Source: Haemonchus contortus
Lineage: Eukaryota > Nematoda > Chromadorea > Rhabditida > Trichostrongylidae
Assembly (NCBI GenBank): GCA_000469685.2
Contig: LS997566.1
Span: forward strand, 47,386,373-47,450,372
DNA length: 64,000 nucleotides
Direction of reading: 5' to 3'
Position numbers and translations under genes: made by a program
The notes under the pieces: model-generated
What the model was told of the DNA's origin: nothing
What the model saw: the letters and a program-made list of their open reading frames with translations, nothing else
Database searches by the model: none
In this document: one piece after another, positions 1-10,877 of the stretch
Layout of the letters: every line of letters starts with the position of its first letter
Position numbering within the stretch: position 1 is the first letter of the stretch

Positions 1-3000
1 AAGGCACCTGGAACCTTCCAAGTTCATTTTGCTGCTCGCAATGAATTTTAAATCGTGTGCTTTCGTAATCTCCTAAAAAGTTCTTTTGCAATGAAATATT
101 GTCATTTAATAATATTCAGTTCCCCCGCAGGATTGATGACGTTCCAACACGATCAGATTAATTGTTATTCATTCATGTCATCAAGTGAAATAGATTTATA
201 AATCGATTCCTAACTTTCTTCGCCATTCAGTGGACGGTATGATGTGGAACGAACTGAGATCCTACCAAAACCGTGAATGCTTGGAGTGAAGTTGCACTTG
301 GGAGACTTCCGCAGCTTGTATCTATGGTACTGAGGTTCCCCAAGAAGAGAATGATGGGTGTATAGCCGGGTTGGTCACCCAATTGGCATCTCATTCGAAT
401 GCTAAACTGATTAATGCCCATAGCTCATTCACGTTACGTTACTGATGCCGTCATTCCGCTGGGGGCGTGGCTTGAGCTGAACGCCCTCAGCAGCTCCCAC
501 ATGCTTGGGCAAGGGTTCTCTGATCTGGTCCGCCCTCACAGACGACGTGACTTCTGCTTTTCTGGTTTTCATTTGCTATTCCTGATAGATGAAGAGAAGC
601 TATAATGCAGGTCCTCTCTTATCTTTGACTCTGAGACCTTCATGTCCCCCACTTCCACGATTCTAGCCTTTTTCTGAGAATTCCCATCTAATTCGTCCTT
701 CTATTGTGTGTTCTCCTTCATTGGCAATTACGAAAGCCTTTAAAAACACATTGCCGGTCCCTGCAGCCTATTTCTCGTCTTTGGCAAAACCATTAACCTT
801 TTTCAAAATTCCCAAACTGTTCCGTAAAGGCTTCCGTGTAGTAGCAAATTCAAAAATCTTCATGGCACTCAATCTCTCTCACAATTCACTTAGTCAGCTT
901 CGAGAGCTTTTTGGGAGGTCAGATATGTGCATGGCATTTTGGCATTACTATTGGACACCTCTTTTAGCCGATTGCTGTGTTCTCTGGGGAAAAGTCAAAC
1001 GTCGTTTTTCTCTGCTGTTGATGAACGCTGCAGACAGCAGCGTTGCTTAGATCACTCACCTGCATGCTCGGAACGTAATGTGAATAAACTAAATGAATAA
1101 ATAAGCAGTTAGTTCTTCTGAAATTTTACTGCCAGGCCATATTACACTGCGGAAAGAAGGCACCTTGAAACGAACAAAGGAGAAAACGAAAAGTTTATGT
1201 TTGTCGTGATCTTACCATTTCTATTTATTACGAATTTGGAATTTTTTCAACGTTGGATAGCCTTGTTTTGAAGTTTGGAGGCTTCAAAGTTGTTCTGGCC
1301 GGGACGGATGGCCCATTCGTCTATGAAATGAAAGTCTGCTCAGGATCGTAATGGCGTCTGGGTGAATTAGTTATCCGTTTGAAGGATCCCCTTACTCTCA
1401 AGTTGGTGCTTGCTTCCTTGGCAGTCTAGTAAGAATAGGTGGTAGAGAGTAATTGAAATTGTTGAAATATTTGTGTTTCATCGTATTTTATTAAGAGAAT
1501 TTCTGAAGTCACTTTGGTGTCTCCCTTGAGAATATTCCAAAAACTAGAACAATCACATCACTTCACGGTTTTCCAGTTGATCTGCGACCCGGGCTTCACC
1601 CTTCGCCCCCCCCCCCCCCCCCCCCCATTTACTCAATCCTTCCTTCACTCTCCCCACTAGGGATAGGATCTGAGAAATCTTAGAAGGCGGCGTCGCTTGT
1701 CTTCCTATCTCCGAACTTTAAGGTTTTCAGTAACTGGTATTCCTGTTTCACATTTTTAAATTTTTATTTTAGGGAATCATGCCCCATAAATCTTTATCGC
1801 TGGATTTTACATATAATATCGCAAATTTCATCTCATATTTCATCAAGGGTATAGCAGCACTTGAAGTCTGCTTGCCTGGTGAAGTGCAGAGTGATGCAGG
1901 AGGAATAAGCCTTTGCAGTCATTTTCAAAAAAAAATACGTACGTTTTAGGTCTTTAGCAAAAATTAGTGGGCCGTGAATACAAAAATGTAGGTAAAAACA
2001 CCAGTAACATACAGGTACACTGGTAATTTCGTCCAATTAGGGTAACTTGTTGAGTATAACTGAAAAGAGTATTTAAGCAGTGGCAAGTAGCCCATGTCCA
2101 TGAACGAGGACATCACGTGCCAAGGGCAAGACACGCAAACCTTCCCAAGGATGACACATTCAGGCACGCACCCTTACATTTGCTTACTAAAAGTTGTCAT
2201 AGTGGATTATGGGAACCGTCTCTGCCCACCCATTCCTAGAACAAAGTTTCTGTTTGAAAGGACATTTTGCGATACTCCCATGTACCTTTATTGGGTTATA
2301 GGGCAAAGGGTTGATGCGAAAACGTTCATCAAAGGCGAAGAAAGCGAGAAAGTCGGCCAAAACTTCGAAATATACTACGAAGTTGTTCTCAGCGCTTGGT
2401 AATTTTCGAGGTTGAACGAGATAATAACGACGAAAGGGCCGTTTGGACGAGATGTCAGTCAGTCGACATCATTTAAAGCAAATGTCGTCCATTTTGTGTT
2501 CTAGAAATCAGCTAAACACCATTTTTCTCGAGGGCATTGAGAAGCCGTCGGAATGTTCTGGTGGAACATGCTTTCCTAAACTCTCTTCTGACGAATTGGG
2601 AATTCCCAAGCTTAACAGAGGCTGCTTCTCGCATAAAATTCGTTCAGGAAGTTGTCATCAAAGTTCCTATATCATTTGTTCTGCGATAAGGAAGGAAAAA
2701 AACATGGGAACGCATGGAGAAGCTGGCTGTTTTGAGCATTCCCATTTGATGCTCTCAATCTCACGGGAACGAACAACTTGAATGACGAATAATTTATTTG
2801 GAATGAGGCAGATTTATTAGGAAGATCTGGCATTCATCATTCCTCCCCAAATGGATTAGCGATTGGAAAAATGCTCCGATCCCGCAACCTTCACGAGCCT
2901 CCTGTTTCTCCTATGTACCTAAGGAATATCCTCTCATTCAACTCCTATTCTTTTGTTATTTCTGTTTCTAAGAATACCCGATCCAGGTGATTTTTTTCAG

Positions 3001-3190
3001 CGTTTTTTGTCATCCTACAAACCCATGACTATCGTGGCGGCGAATAATTCCATTTTTCCATCCGTAATAACAATATCCATTATTTATGTTCATGCAGCAA
3101 GCTTTCATTGCACTCCTGAGCTCGTACAAGCCATTTCCCCACCACAGCAAATCCTCCCGTAATTATTTCTTCGTCTGGAAATCCTTTTTT
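1..3190. other. left flank, no supported gene
   Basis: I read both strands and found no exon chain that holds together. The open frames here are short and do not pair acceptors with donors in a consistent phase. A minus-strand donor (CAG then GTGAGT) near 1057-1064 could end a very short exon, but nothing joins to it. The only distinctive feature is the poly-C tract at 1606-1626. Earlier 5' sequence of the gene beginning at 3207 could lie here if that gene is cis-spliced rather than trans-spliced. Confidence 0.5.
1606..1626. repeat. 21-bp poly-C tract (poly-G on minus)
   Basis: An uninterrupted run of 21 C follows CTTCG and precedes ATTTACTC. Long mononucleotide C/G runs are rare in nematode DNA. 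Known from C. elegans: such G-tracts can form quadruplex structures and are deletion-prone without the DOG-1/FANCJ helicase. The exact length may also carry sequencing or assembly error. Confidence 0.9.
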
Positions 3191-3199
3191 TCATTTCAG
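3190..3199 (+). promoter_or_regulatory. probable trans-splice acceptor of the PB1 gene
   Basis: A TTTTCATTTCAG-type acceptor ends at 3199, and an ATG lies only 7 nt further at 3207. This spacing is typical of nematode spliced-leader acceptors. The site could also be an ordinary intron acceptor if an upstream exon exists, but I find none. Confidence 0.55.
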
Positions 3200-3206
3200 A
3201 TACGGA

Positions 3207-6200
3207 ATGTTTTCTGGAAGGAAGGTGAAATGGAATCATTTCGGCAAGAAGTACTCACTACGAATCAGCGATTATGAAATGGAATATGCCGACTTGTATG
3301 ACGTAAGCACTGATCTTCGTACTCGTTGAAGCTCTTAAAATGTACTCCTCGACTGTCTGCGGAAGTCAATTACGAGTTTCTTTCCTCTTCATAAGGACTA
3401 CTCCCACAGCTCTGATCCCCTTCCTGTCATCGTAACTGCTATTTTGAGAAGTACATTAATGTAACTTCCGCTCTATCCCCTAAACCTTAATGGAATAACC
3501 AAGTAGTGTAGGCGATTATATGTGGGCGGGCTTTAACTTTTTGCGACTTTTACAACATCAGGATTAAACCTTGAAATATCTACGATCCAACGGACCGTCC
3601 AATTTTTTGGGCCCGCTTAGGATTTCCGAACTATTCCCCAGAATTTCCTTTTGAGAGCTCTTCTCAGTGAAAACATGGAATGAACGAAGAAATTGTACTT
3701 AAATGACTGCAATTAATGAAAATGTCCTTTTACTGGAGGCCTAAAAATGCACATAGTTGATTTCAGAATCGTGTCGAAAGACCCTTATACCATCGCCCCT
3801 GATCAGGGTTTGCGTTTGTGAATTCAATCCCATTATAGCTGACCATAAATCGTTATGTTTTCTGAAGCTTAATGGAAAACCTTCACCGGCGTCTCTGATT
3901 AATATTCCCTACGAAGATAAAGTTTCAATAGGATATTTCGTCCTTCATTCAGTGAGATTTATGGAAAAAAGATACAAAGAGGGATTCATGAGACGATGAG
4001 GAGTGCCGACACCGTAGCCTCGTCTTATTAATTATTGACCCCATCTTGGAATATTCTCACATTTTGAAGCCACCCCTGAAAAGCAGATTGGCTCCCAGAA
4101 TGGTGGTGAAAAATAGAAAAACCCGTCTCCAAAATTCCAAAAGAGTGGCCTACATAGTAGAGACCATTGCCCAAAACCAAAACTTACCTTTGATGAGAGA
4201 AAACAAGGAGTAACTCGTTTTTATTACATAAGAGCACCCGGAGTTTAAAAAAATGGTTCAAAAAAAGTTGTCAATGATGCTAATAAAGTCAATGAAGCTT
4301 TTCTCATGACTGAGCCTCGCAAATGACTTTCATCGAAAATTTGAAATTCTGATGAGGATGTGTACTCTTCCACACAAAATTGAACAGAGCATGTTTGAAA
4401 ACTAGCTTCCGGAATCGTCTATTGCACCTCGATCGATTCCCTTTCCCGGAGCCATCGACGAAAGAGAAAGTTCTCCCAGATGGATCAATCTCGAGAGCTC
4501 GATTCTACTTACCTCCTAAGCTCCGCTGTTCTTCAAAACTTGATTACTAAAAAAAGAACTCTTCTCACATGATTGGTTTTGTACCCAGCTGGAACTTTAA
4601 TAGTATTTTTCAGGCATTTATGAAGAAAATACACGAAGTCAGACCTGATTTCGAAGGAGCTATAGCTTACATTGACCAATACGGTAGACAGGTGAGCAAC
4701 AGCCTCATTCCCTTATTATTACTCATATCCCCATATTATAGGTATTACCTAAGCAGGCAAAAGAGCTAAAATTGGAAGTTCATATGCAATTCCAATGAAA
4801 TACCTTCTGCTTAAGAGATTTTGTCAAGTAACCACTTACCGCTGTCAAATTCGAACGCGAATTTTATTAGAATTTTTAATTTCTAGACTGCAACGTCATT
4901 ATAGTAGCCTATTATGCTCATTTTAGTAATAGCTCGGTTCACATTAGCAGACGATGAGCAAAAACTGTACACGAGATATACTGGGTAACCGTCTTACTCG
5001 ATATTTTTTCAGGTAATCGTCAATAGTGACAAGGATTTCAGAGAAGCCATCAACCAGTCGAAGGTACGTTCATGGGCTCACTTATCTCTTTTAAGAGCAG
5101 GCTTCGCTTATCAAAAGCCAAAAAAGGTCCCAAGGTGGTTGAGGGTTGGAACGGTGAAACCACCGTCATTTGCGTAGAGTTACATAATTCAATCAAGCCA
5201 AAGAATGAAAATGAGCAACTCCTTCATGTCATCTCGACCAGTCGGAGTGACGACGTAACGTCGGATATCCTCCTCCAAGCAGAGGCCTGGGTTCCATGCA
5301 GTTTAGTTCCGCCACCAAATTACTACAATCTTCAATGTTGCTATCCCTATCAATGTCACTAGGGGAAAAATGATGCACTCGACCAGTCGATTTCTGAGAT
5401 ATTAGCTGCACGATTTGGAGGGTGACTACACCTTTCATTTATAATTTCTCTACCTTTCAGCCTTGAATTACCCGTATGTAGTGGTAGACAGAGAAACAGC
5501 AATCATTCCAATAAATTTAGACTTTGGAGTATGAACGGACTCGACCTAATGAATTTTGATCTATCATGATCCCTACCCTGCAAATTTTCTGAGGCAGTTC
5601 CTTTTTACAGGGCAAACTGAAGCTGCACACCACCCTCAGCGATGGACAGGTGATCTCAGCAGCCGAGATCGCCGGCAGACCTAATCGTTCGCACAGCGTT
5701 CCACCGTCAGCGGTAAGTTGCAACTTCCGACCATTCGGAGTCTTGCACACCCTCATAGCCTCACCTGCCTGGCAGTGATTGCTGAACCGGATCTCCATGT
5801 ACACCAAAGATGAATAGAATTTGCTACTTTAGAGAGGATGTCGAGAACGGAATATAGAAATCTTCGGTACTTGCAGGATCGTGGTTATCACTCATATCCA
5901 CCAGCCAACTCCCGTTCTCCGTCATCCATGGATTCAGCTCCACCCTCATATCCTAATCGAACGATATCGCCACCACCAGCTCCGATCGCCTCCGTTAAAC
6001 AGCAACAAATGAGTCCTGGCTCCTACACTTCTGGAACGCAGGTGAGTGCGAGCACTTCAGTGTCACAAAATAGAAAGGTAGACGGTCTCAATGCTGTTGC
6101 GATACACAATGTGTCAAGTTTTCGAAGCCTACTGGAACACTTCTTCATGCATTTCTAACTAGGAAGAAAGCAAAGTTGTTGTCTGTGTTTTAGATATCTC

Positions 6201-8928
6201 ATTCACTGGTTTTGCATTACTATTTTGGATATGAAAACAGTTGGACGAAAGCAAAAGCTGAGGATTACTGTCTGACATCTTTATCCTCTTTGCCTGACTT
6301 CCACATTTGGTGTTTACTTTGAAAATCTAGTATCGGCCTGCTTTTAATGGCCACTAACTAGCCATGAGAAAGTCCTCAACCATACACCCAGTTCGAGAGT
6401 CAAGCCACCACTGGAAACCAGCCCACGTTAACGGATTCTCCCATCTGCCTGAAGTCGGTTTGACGGAGCCACGGAAGGAATAAGAAGAGTGGGTCGGGGA
6501 GTTCAAGGCCCTGAAAGAACTGATAATACTCGGTACCCGAAGGGGAGCCAAATGAGCTGGGAAATTCCTAGCGAATTCGGTCAACGTCTAGACCTTATTG
6601 CTGTGTCCCTCCGCTCTCTTTCTGAATTGTCGGTACTGTAGTTTGTACTACGATACTGCATGTGGAAAATGTGGATAATAATCCAAATATTTATACTTAA
6701 TCAAACCCCTCAAATAATGTCTAATTAGCTCTTATTATTTTTCCCCATAAATCGTGGCTGATTATTTTGTGCAGTTGTTTTCACATGAGCTTCAAGTGAG
6801 CCAATTGCTTGGTTTGCTTGTTATGCTTGTTTACTGGAAAATATATTTTACGTAATTGCCCCACTTTATTTTATGTTGGCTATGAAGAAAAAGCTTTTTC
6901 TCTCATGGGGGCGTTGGGAGTTAATGAAAAATGTCGTGTCAACAATTCTAGTGGTCGAAATCAGTATGACGGGCTTTGAGGGTCGTTCGGAACAACTATT
7001 TTTTTTGACTTTCCTTTGAAATCATTGAGAATTTTGGTGGGGGAATCATAGAGCAGGCGAACTTTGCAGCCATTGTTTCCACCTTTCCGGACAACTTTGG
7101 TACCTGAAGCCGGCAAGGAGAAGAGTTTTGATGATTTTGTAGGAGATTTGACGTCACCCTCCCCCTCGAATTGCCGTCTATCATTGTGAGCTACAGATTC
7201 CACGACACTCAGCCTGAATGATTATTGTAGTGAACGCATGCTGCATCCTGTCTCCCTGGGATGTCCTAATCGCTGTAGAAATGAATATAAATCAAACTCA
7301 ATGATAGCGCAGCTACGTGTGCCTTGACTAGCACCTATGTATTCCTACCGCCTTTCGTGAGTATCCCAAAGGTGCCCTCAGAGAGCGAAGATCCATTTGA
7401 CGAGATTGTCGAGCGCACATAGTTTGGCGCTGAATAAAACGTCCGTCTCGCATCAATCATACTGAGGGATCGCTCTTCGTCGTAGACAATTGAGGCAAGA
7501 ATACTCCCCTTCACTGAAACGGAACGAATTCTGCCAAGTCTCATCGGAACAGATTCGAGTCTATCCCGATCCAATTTTTCCGGAAAGGTCATCAAAGTCT
7601 TTACTGAATATGGAGCGCTTGAACAGTCTTCAAAGAGTACCAAAAGAAGGGGATGCAAGGCAAGTGCTGATGTTATGCGAGAAATAACTGCTGTGCATTA
7701 CTCATCAGCTACTAATTGATATAGATGGTGGAGGCCTTTGCTGGTCTCCTGCAGAAAGCCAAATACCCTCTGCTCTCTCTTGCTCCTTCGATGTTCCCCA
7801 GCAAAGAAACCTGTTACTCACACGATTTGGCCATAGTTATTGCCAAGCTATTTTGTCAAGATACGACCCATTCCTACAAAATTCTTGTTTGCGGTCGAAT
7901 TTGCGAACCAAAACGTACCCAAGGTCAAGGTTTCTCTGATTTCGTTGTCGTGGTTTGCCGTATATCTCTCCCAATAAGTACGGCACTGGCAAAATGGCCA
8001 CCCCAGGGACAGGGGCCTTCCATCACAGCGAACCTTTTCTAAAGTGCACCTGCTTGCACTTTTGCGACACAAAGCTGTGATTTCTCCAGAAGGGCTAAAT
8101 ATTCTTGACAAATAGCAGACGTGACGATAGGCCATTTTCCCGATTTTTTCCACCTAAGCACTTGAAAACAAGGCAGAGTGCTAAAATGAATGTAGCCTTC
8201 GGGGGCATAAGTGCCTGGGGTCCACCACCATTCTAGAAAAAGACAGAGGACAGAAGTACAGGTGCTATAGGAGGTGCTATAGGTAGCTAAAGGGCGCGTG
8301 GATCCGTAGATGCGGCTCTAACAATGAATCTTAGATTGAAGGGTGATGCGAGAATCCCCAAAACCAGTCTAGAAATGCTATCGATCTCTAGCTGATCTCG
8401 AAGACCCAGTAATATGGAGAGGTAGATGGGATTCCACGGCGTTGTACTACATCGGATTTCCGTCTTAAATCCGGTTCAAGAAATCCAGGAATATTCCGGA
8501 AGAAGCCATAACAAAAACGTAGTTAATGACTTTTTTCCACCTTTTATGACTGGAGTTTAGAAATGAAAAGAATAACTGGTACAGAGGGTGTTCGTTTTTG
8601 TAAAGCCTGCATTTCAGATTCCTTATCCGGGATATGGTTACAAATATTCTACGTATGCACCGTACTCACAGAATATCCTCTACGGTATGCCACCGCATAG
8701 TGGAATGCTGTTAAGGTGACCGTTCTTCTTCCTTCTCATCTCCTTTAATCCTCTTTTCCCTCTTCTTTACGTTTTTTTGAAATCATTGCTTTTTGCAGAT
8801 TCCTTGCCAGTCCATTCCCGTTTGGTGGTCATTATCGAACATCATTCGTCGGTCCCAACAAATACCATCATTTTGGTAATTGGGGTGGTCATAAATATTA
8901 CTCATCTGGGTGGGGACCAGTATGGTGA
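3207..8928 (+). CDS. PB1-domain-like protein with Pro-rich and Tyr/Gly-rich tail
   Basis: Seven exons join in frame: 3207-3302, 4614-4691, 5013-5063, 5611-5712, 5835-6041, 8618-8715 and 8799-8928, giving about 254 residues. The first three exons and the start of the fourth resemble a PB1 domain. There is a basic first strand (RKVKW near residue 5) and an acidic OPCA-like stretch around residues 52-72 (YIDQYGRQ, then SDKDFREAI). PB1 domains mediate front-to-back dimerisation of scaffold and kinase proteins. The rest is low complexity: Ser/Pro-rich (residues about 110-180), then Tyr/Gly-rich, ending in WGPVW. I see no kinase, PDZ or zinc-finger domain, so I assign no gene name. The start was chosen because it lies 7 nt after a trans-splice-like acceptor. 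The fifth exon must use the second AG of TTTAGAG to stay in frame. The 2.6-kb intron before 8618 could hide a further exon. AATAAA follows at 8961. Phases and splice signals are seen; the PB1 assignment is inferred from motif pattern. Confidence 0.75.
7181..7592 (-). CDS. possible small gene nested in the PB1 gene intron
   Basis: On the minus strand an acceptor-like TATTCAG (7608-7604) is followed 11 nt later by ATG at 7592. An 81-codon frame runs to a donor (G then GTAGGA) at 7349. The predicted peptide has ordinary composition (begins MTFPEKLDRDRLESVPMRLG). One consistent completion uses the acceptor TTTCTACAG and an exon 7272-7181 ending in TGA, giving about 111 residues. A rival downstream frame, rich in Lys and Ser, runs from 7203 to a stop at 6961 but does not match the phase of the first exon with the splice sites I can see. 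No family is recognised. Lying antisense inside a long intron is common for nested nematode genes, but chance open frames are also possible. Confidence 0.3.
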
Positions 8929-8960
8929 CCAATGCATAACCTGCTACTGCCTACATGTAT

Positions 8961-8966
8961 AATAAA
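8961..8966 (+). terminator. AATAAA poly(A) signal of the PB1 gene
   Basis: AATAAA lies 33 nt after the TGA of the upstream gene, a normal distance for the short 3' UTRs of nematodes. Confidence 0.7.
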
Positions 8967-9594
8967 ATCTTAGAGCTTATTAGTCTTACCTTACGACCAT
9001 TGGACATGGTCAGCTACTGGGATGTCCCAGCAAGGAACTTCCTATTGGTAGCATGCCGATCGAAAATGAAGAATAGGATTCCCCCCTACCGTACTACTCC
9101 TATTCTTCAGCAATCACTTTGTTTACTTTTGTGTAATCAAAATATATTTTATGTTATCACTGCTACCCATGTGTAAACCCTCATATGTAACTATGTAAAT
9201 ACTGCTCATTATGATGATTTTTTTGCATAAATCTTTTTCATTGTTCGTTGTGCAGAGTTTGACTTCACAACCTCCAATATAGCAATACACCGGGATACTG
9301 CTCAAGGAATCACTAAATAGCTGTTACTCTTTTCGGGGCAATGGCTGTACATATGTACTCTTCAAGAAAGGTAAATCCTCGAACTGATCGGTGGTCTATT
9401 TCAGTTTAATACCCAGTAAAGTCGTCTGGCACATCACAAAGACGAAGATGTTGTGTACGATGTACTTACGGAACCCTGATCAGAAAAACCGCGAACGCTC
9501 CAGATTGCCCTCATTTTTTTAGTAGCAGAAGCTCAAGAAAAGCTAATCAGAAGAACTGGTTTGGAAAGACTTCCTGAAATAGTAAACCCCAGCA

Positions 9595-9750
9595 CTAGTC
9601 TTTGGCCTTAGTTGAATAAGATGCCCAAAATACTTCATGTATTTTCTCGAGGGAGCTATAAATATCCGCTTCAAAATCATAACTGCCATCAGAGAACGGC
9701 CTTGAGGCTTCGACGAGAAGAATGTGAAGTGTGACACTAAGAAGGAACAT
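9595..9750 (-). CDS. possible small secreted protein, 51 residues
   Basis: An ATG at 9750 on the minus strand opens a 51-codon frame. It begins with a typical signal peptide (MFLLSVTLHILLVEA, likely cut after VEA). The mature part of about 36 residues is acidic and aromatic and contains SDGSYDFEADIYSS and EKIHEVFW. It has no cysteines and no dibasic cleavage sites, so it is neither a cysteine-rich effector nor an obvious neuropeptide precursor. An acceptor-like CGCTTCAG lies about 30 nt upstream, compatible with trans-splicing. The frame ends at TAG (9597-9595). No family is recognised. The case rests on the signal-peptide pattern alone. Confidence 0.3.
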   Translation of the reverse strand: MFLLSVTLHILLVEASRPFSDGSYDFEADIYSSLEKIHEVFWASYSTKAKD

Positions 9751-10729
9751 ACTCAGAGCTACATACTGGAGTGCGACTGAAGCGAAAGGTCTGGGATTGA
9801 AACGGGAAATGTTCAAAAAACGCCTAAGTAAATTGCGGAATGGGGTCCTTTAGATTCAACCTATGAAAGCCAGTACTCGAACAGGATCGCTAAAGAGCGA
9901 AAGGATTCACAGAATGAGCGACGTTGTGAGCAGGACTAGCTATGGTGGCCACGAAAGGTCCGCTAGGGTCTCTTATTTGTGTCTTTGCTATCCATTAGCT
10001 CCAAAAATGCCTCTTCATAACCGATTCGCTCCCTTAAAAGTGACGATTCAATGATAGATTCAACATACTAAAGATGAAGTCACATAATGTCAATGATGAT
10101 TGATTGATTGAAGGAGGTGAAGAGAACATGAAAAACCAAACCAGGCTAGTGTTTCATCCCGCTTGGCTCAGAACAAGGTCGATGACTACGAATCTGCTTA
10201 CATTCGCCGTTATTTGTCGATCATCGCATATTTTTGACGACAAATCAAAAGGTGGTCGTGAAACGCTGACAGAACCGATCAAAGCGAAAAGAAAGGGCCT
10301 CTCTCAAATCGACTCACAATCATTGACAGTGAGGGTGCTTCAAGAAGCCCGTTTTAGTTGAAACATTCCCCTGATCGCGTGGATGAAAGCTAGCATAGAG
10401 ATCTCCAAAGCCGAATACGACCTTAAAAATACATTCATGCCCACCCCTTTCCCCTCCCCTACTCTCCGGTAGAGGTTCCCGCGCGCTCGCTTCGATCACA
10501 TCCAAAAGTGATCTTCGCTAACACTTTCACCTCCGAAGCATTCTTTTTACTGTCGACTGGGTTTGGGTGTCTATCAGCTCAAAGAAGTTGATATGCTGTG
10601 TAATCACGAATATACAACCAAAAAACTCAGGGATAAAGACAGAAGAGATTCAAGTCCATATCCAGATGATTGATTCTTCAATAACAATTGAGAGAACCTA
10701 CCTAGAAGGTCAAAGTCCAGCCCATTCAC
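9751..10729. other. intergenic, upstream of the TATA-driven gene
   Basis: No exon can be supported. The last 200 bp lead into the TATA box at 10730. I see no clear enhancer motif beyond isolated GATA-like words such as GGATAAA near 10631. Confidence 0.5.
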
Positions 10730-10737
10730 TATAAAAG
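10730..10737 (+). promoter_or_regulatory. TATA box of the repeat-exon secreted protein gene
   Basis: CACTATAAAAGG gives a near-perfect TATA element about 148 bp upstream of the start codon. Transcription would then begin near 10760. An acceptor TGTTTCAG ends at 10868, ten bases before the ATG, so the 5' UTR is either cis-spliced or replaced by a spliced leader. A strong TATA box suggests high, stage- or tissue-restricted expression; that is inference. Confidence 0.65.
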
Positions 10738-10877
10738 GGCTTTCGGATTGCTGTAGGCACACTCGTCAACGTTTCCTCTGTTCCTTAGCAGCAGTTTTGC
10801 TCATCCTTTTCTGATGCTTCCGTCTTGATAGTTTCCAGATCAATTCATTTCCGATCCTCGTGTTTCAGGGCAGAGAC

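Noticed and set aside
2094..2402. 102-codon open frame on +
   Set aside because: No domain, no acceptor upstream, and no consistent partner exon for its possible donor at the 3' end.
7848..8153. 101-codon minus-strand frame in the PB1 gene intron
   Set aside because: No start context or splice partner links it to the nested candidate at 7592, and the composition is unremarkable.
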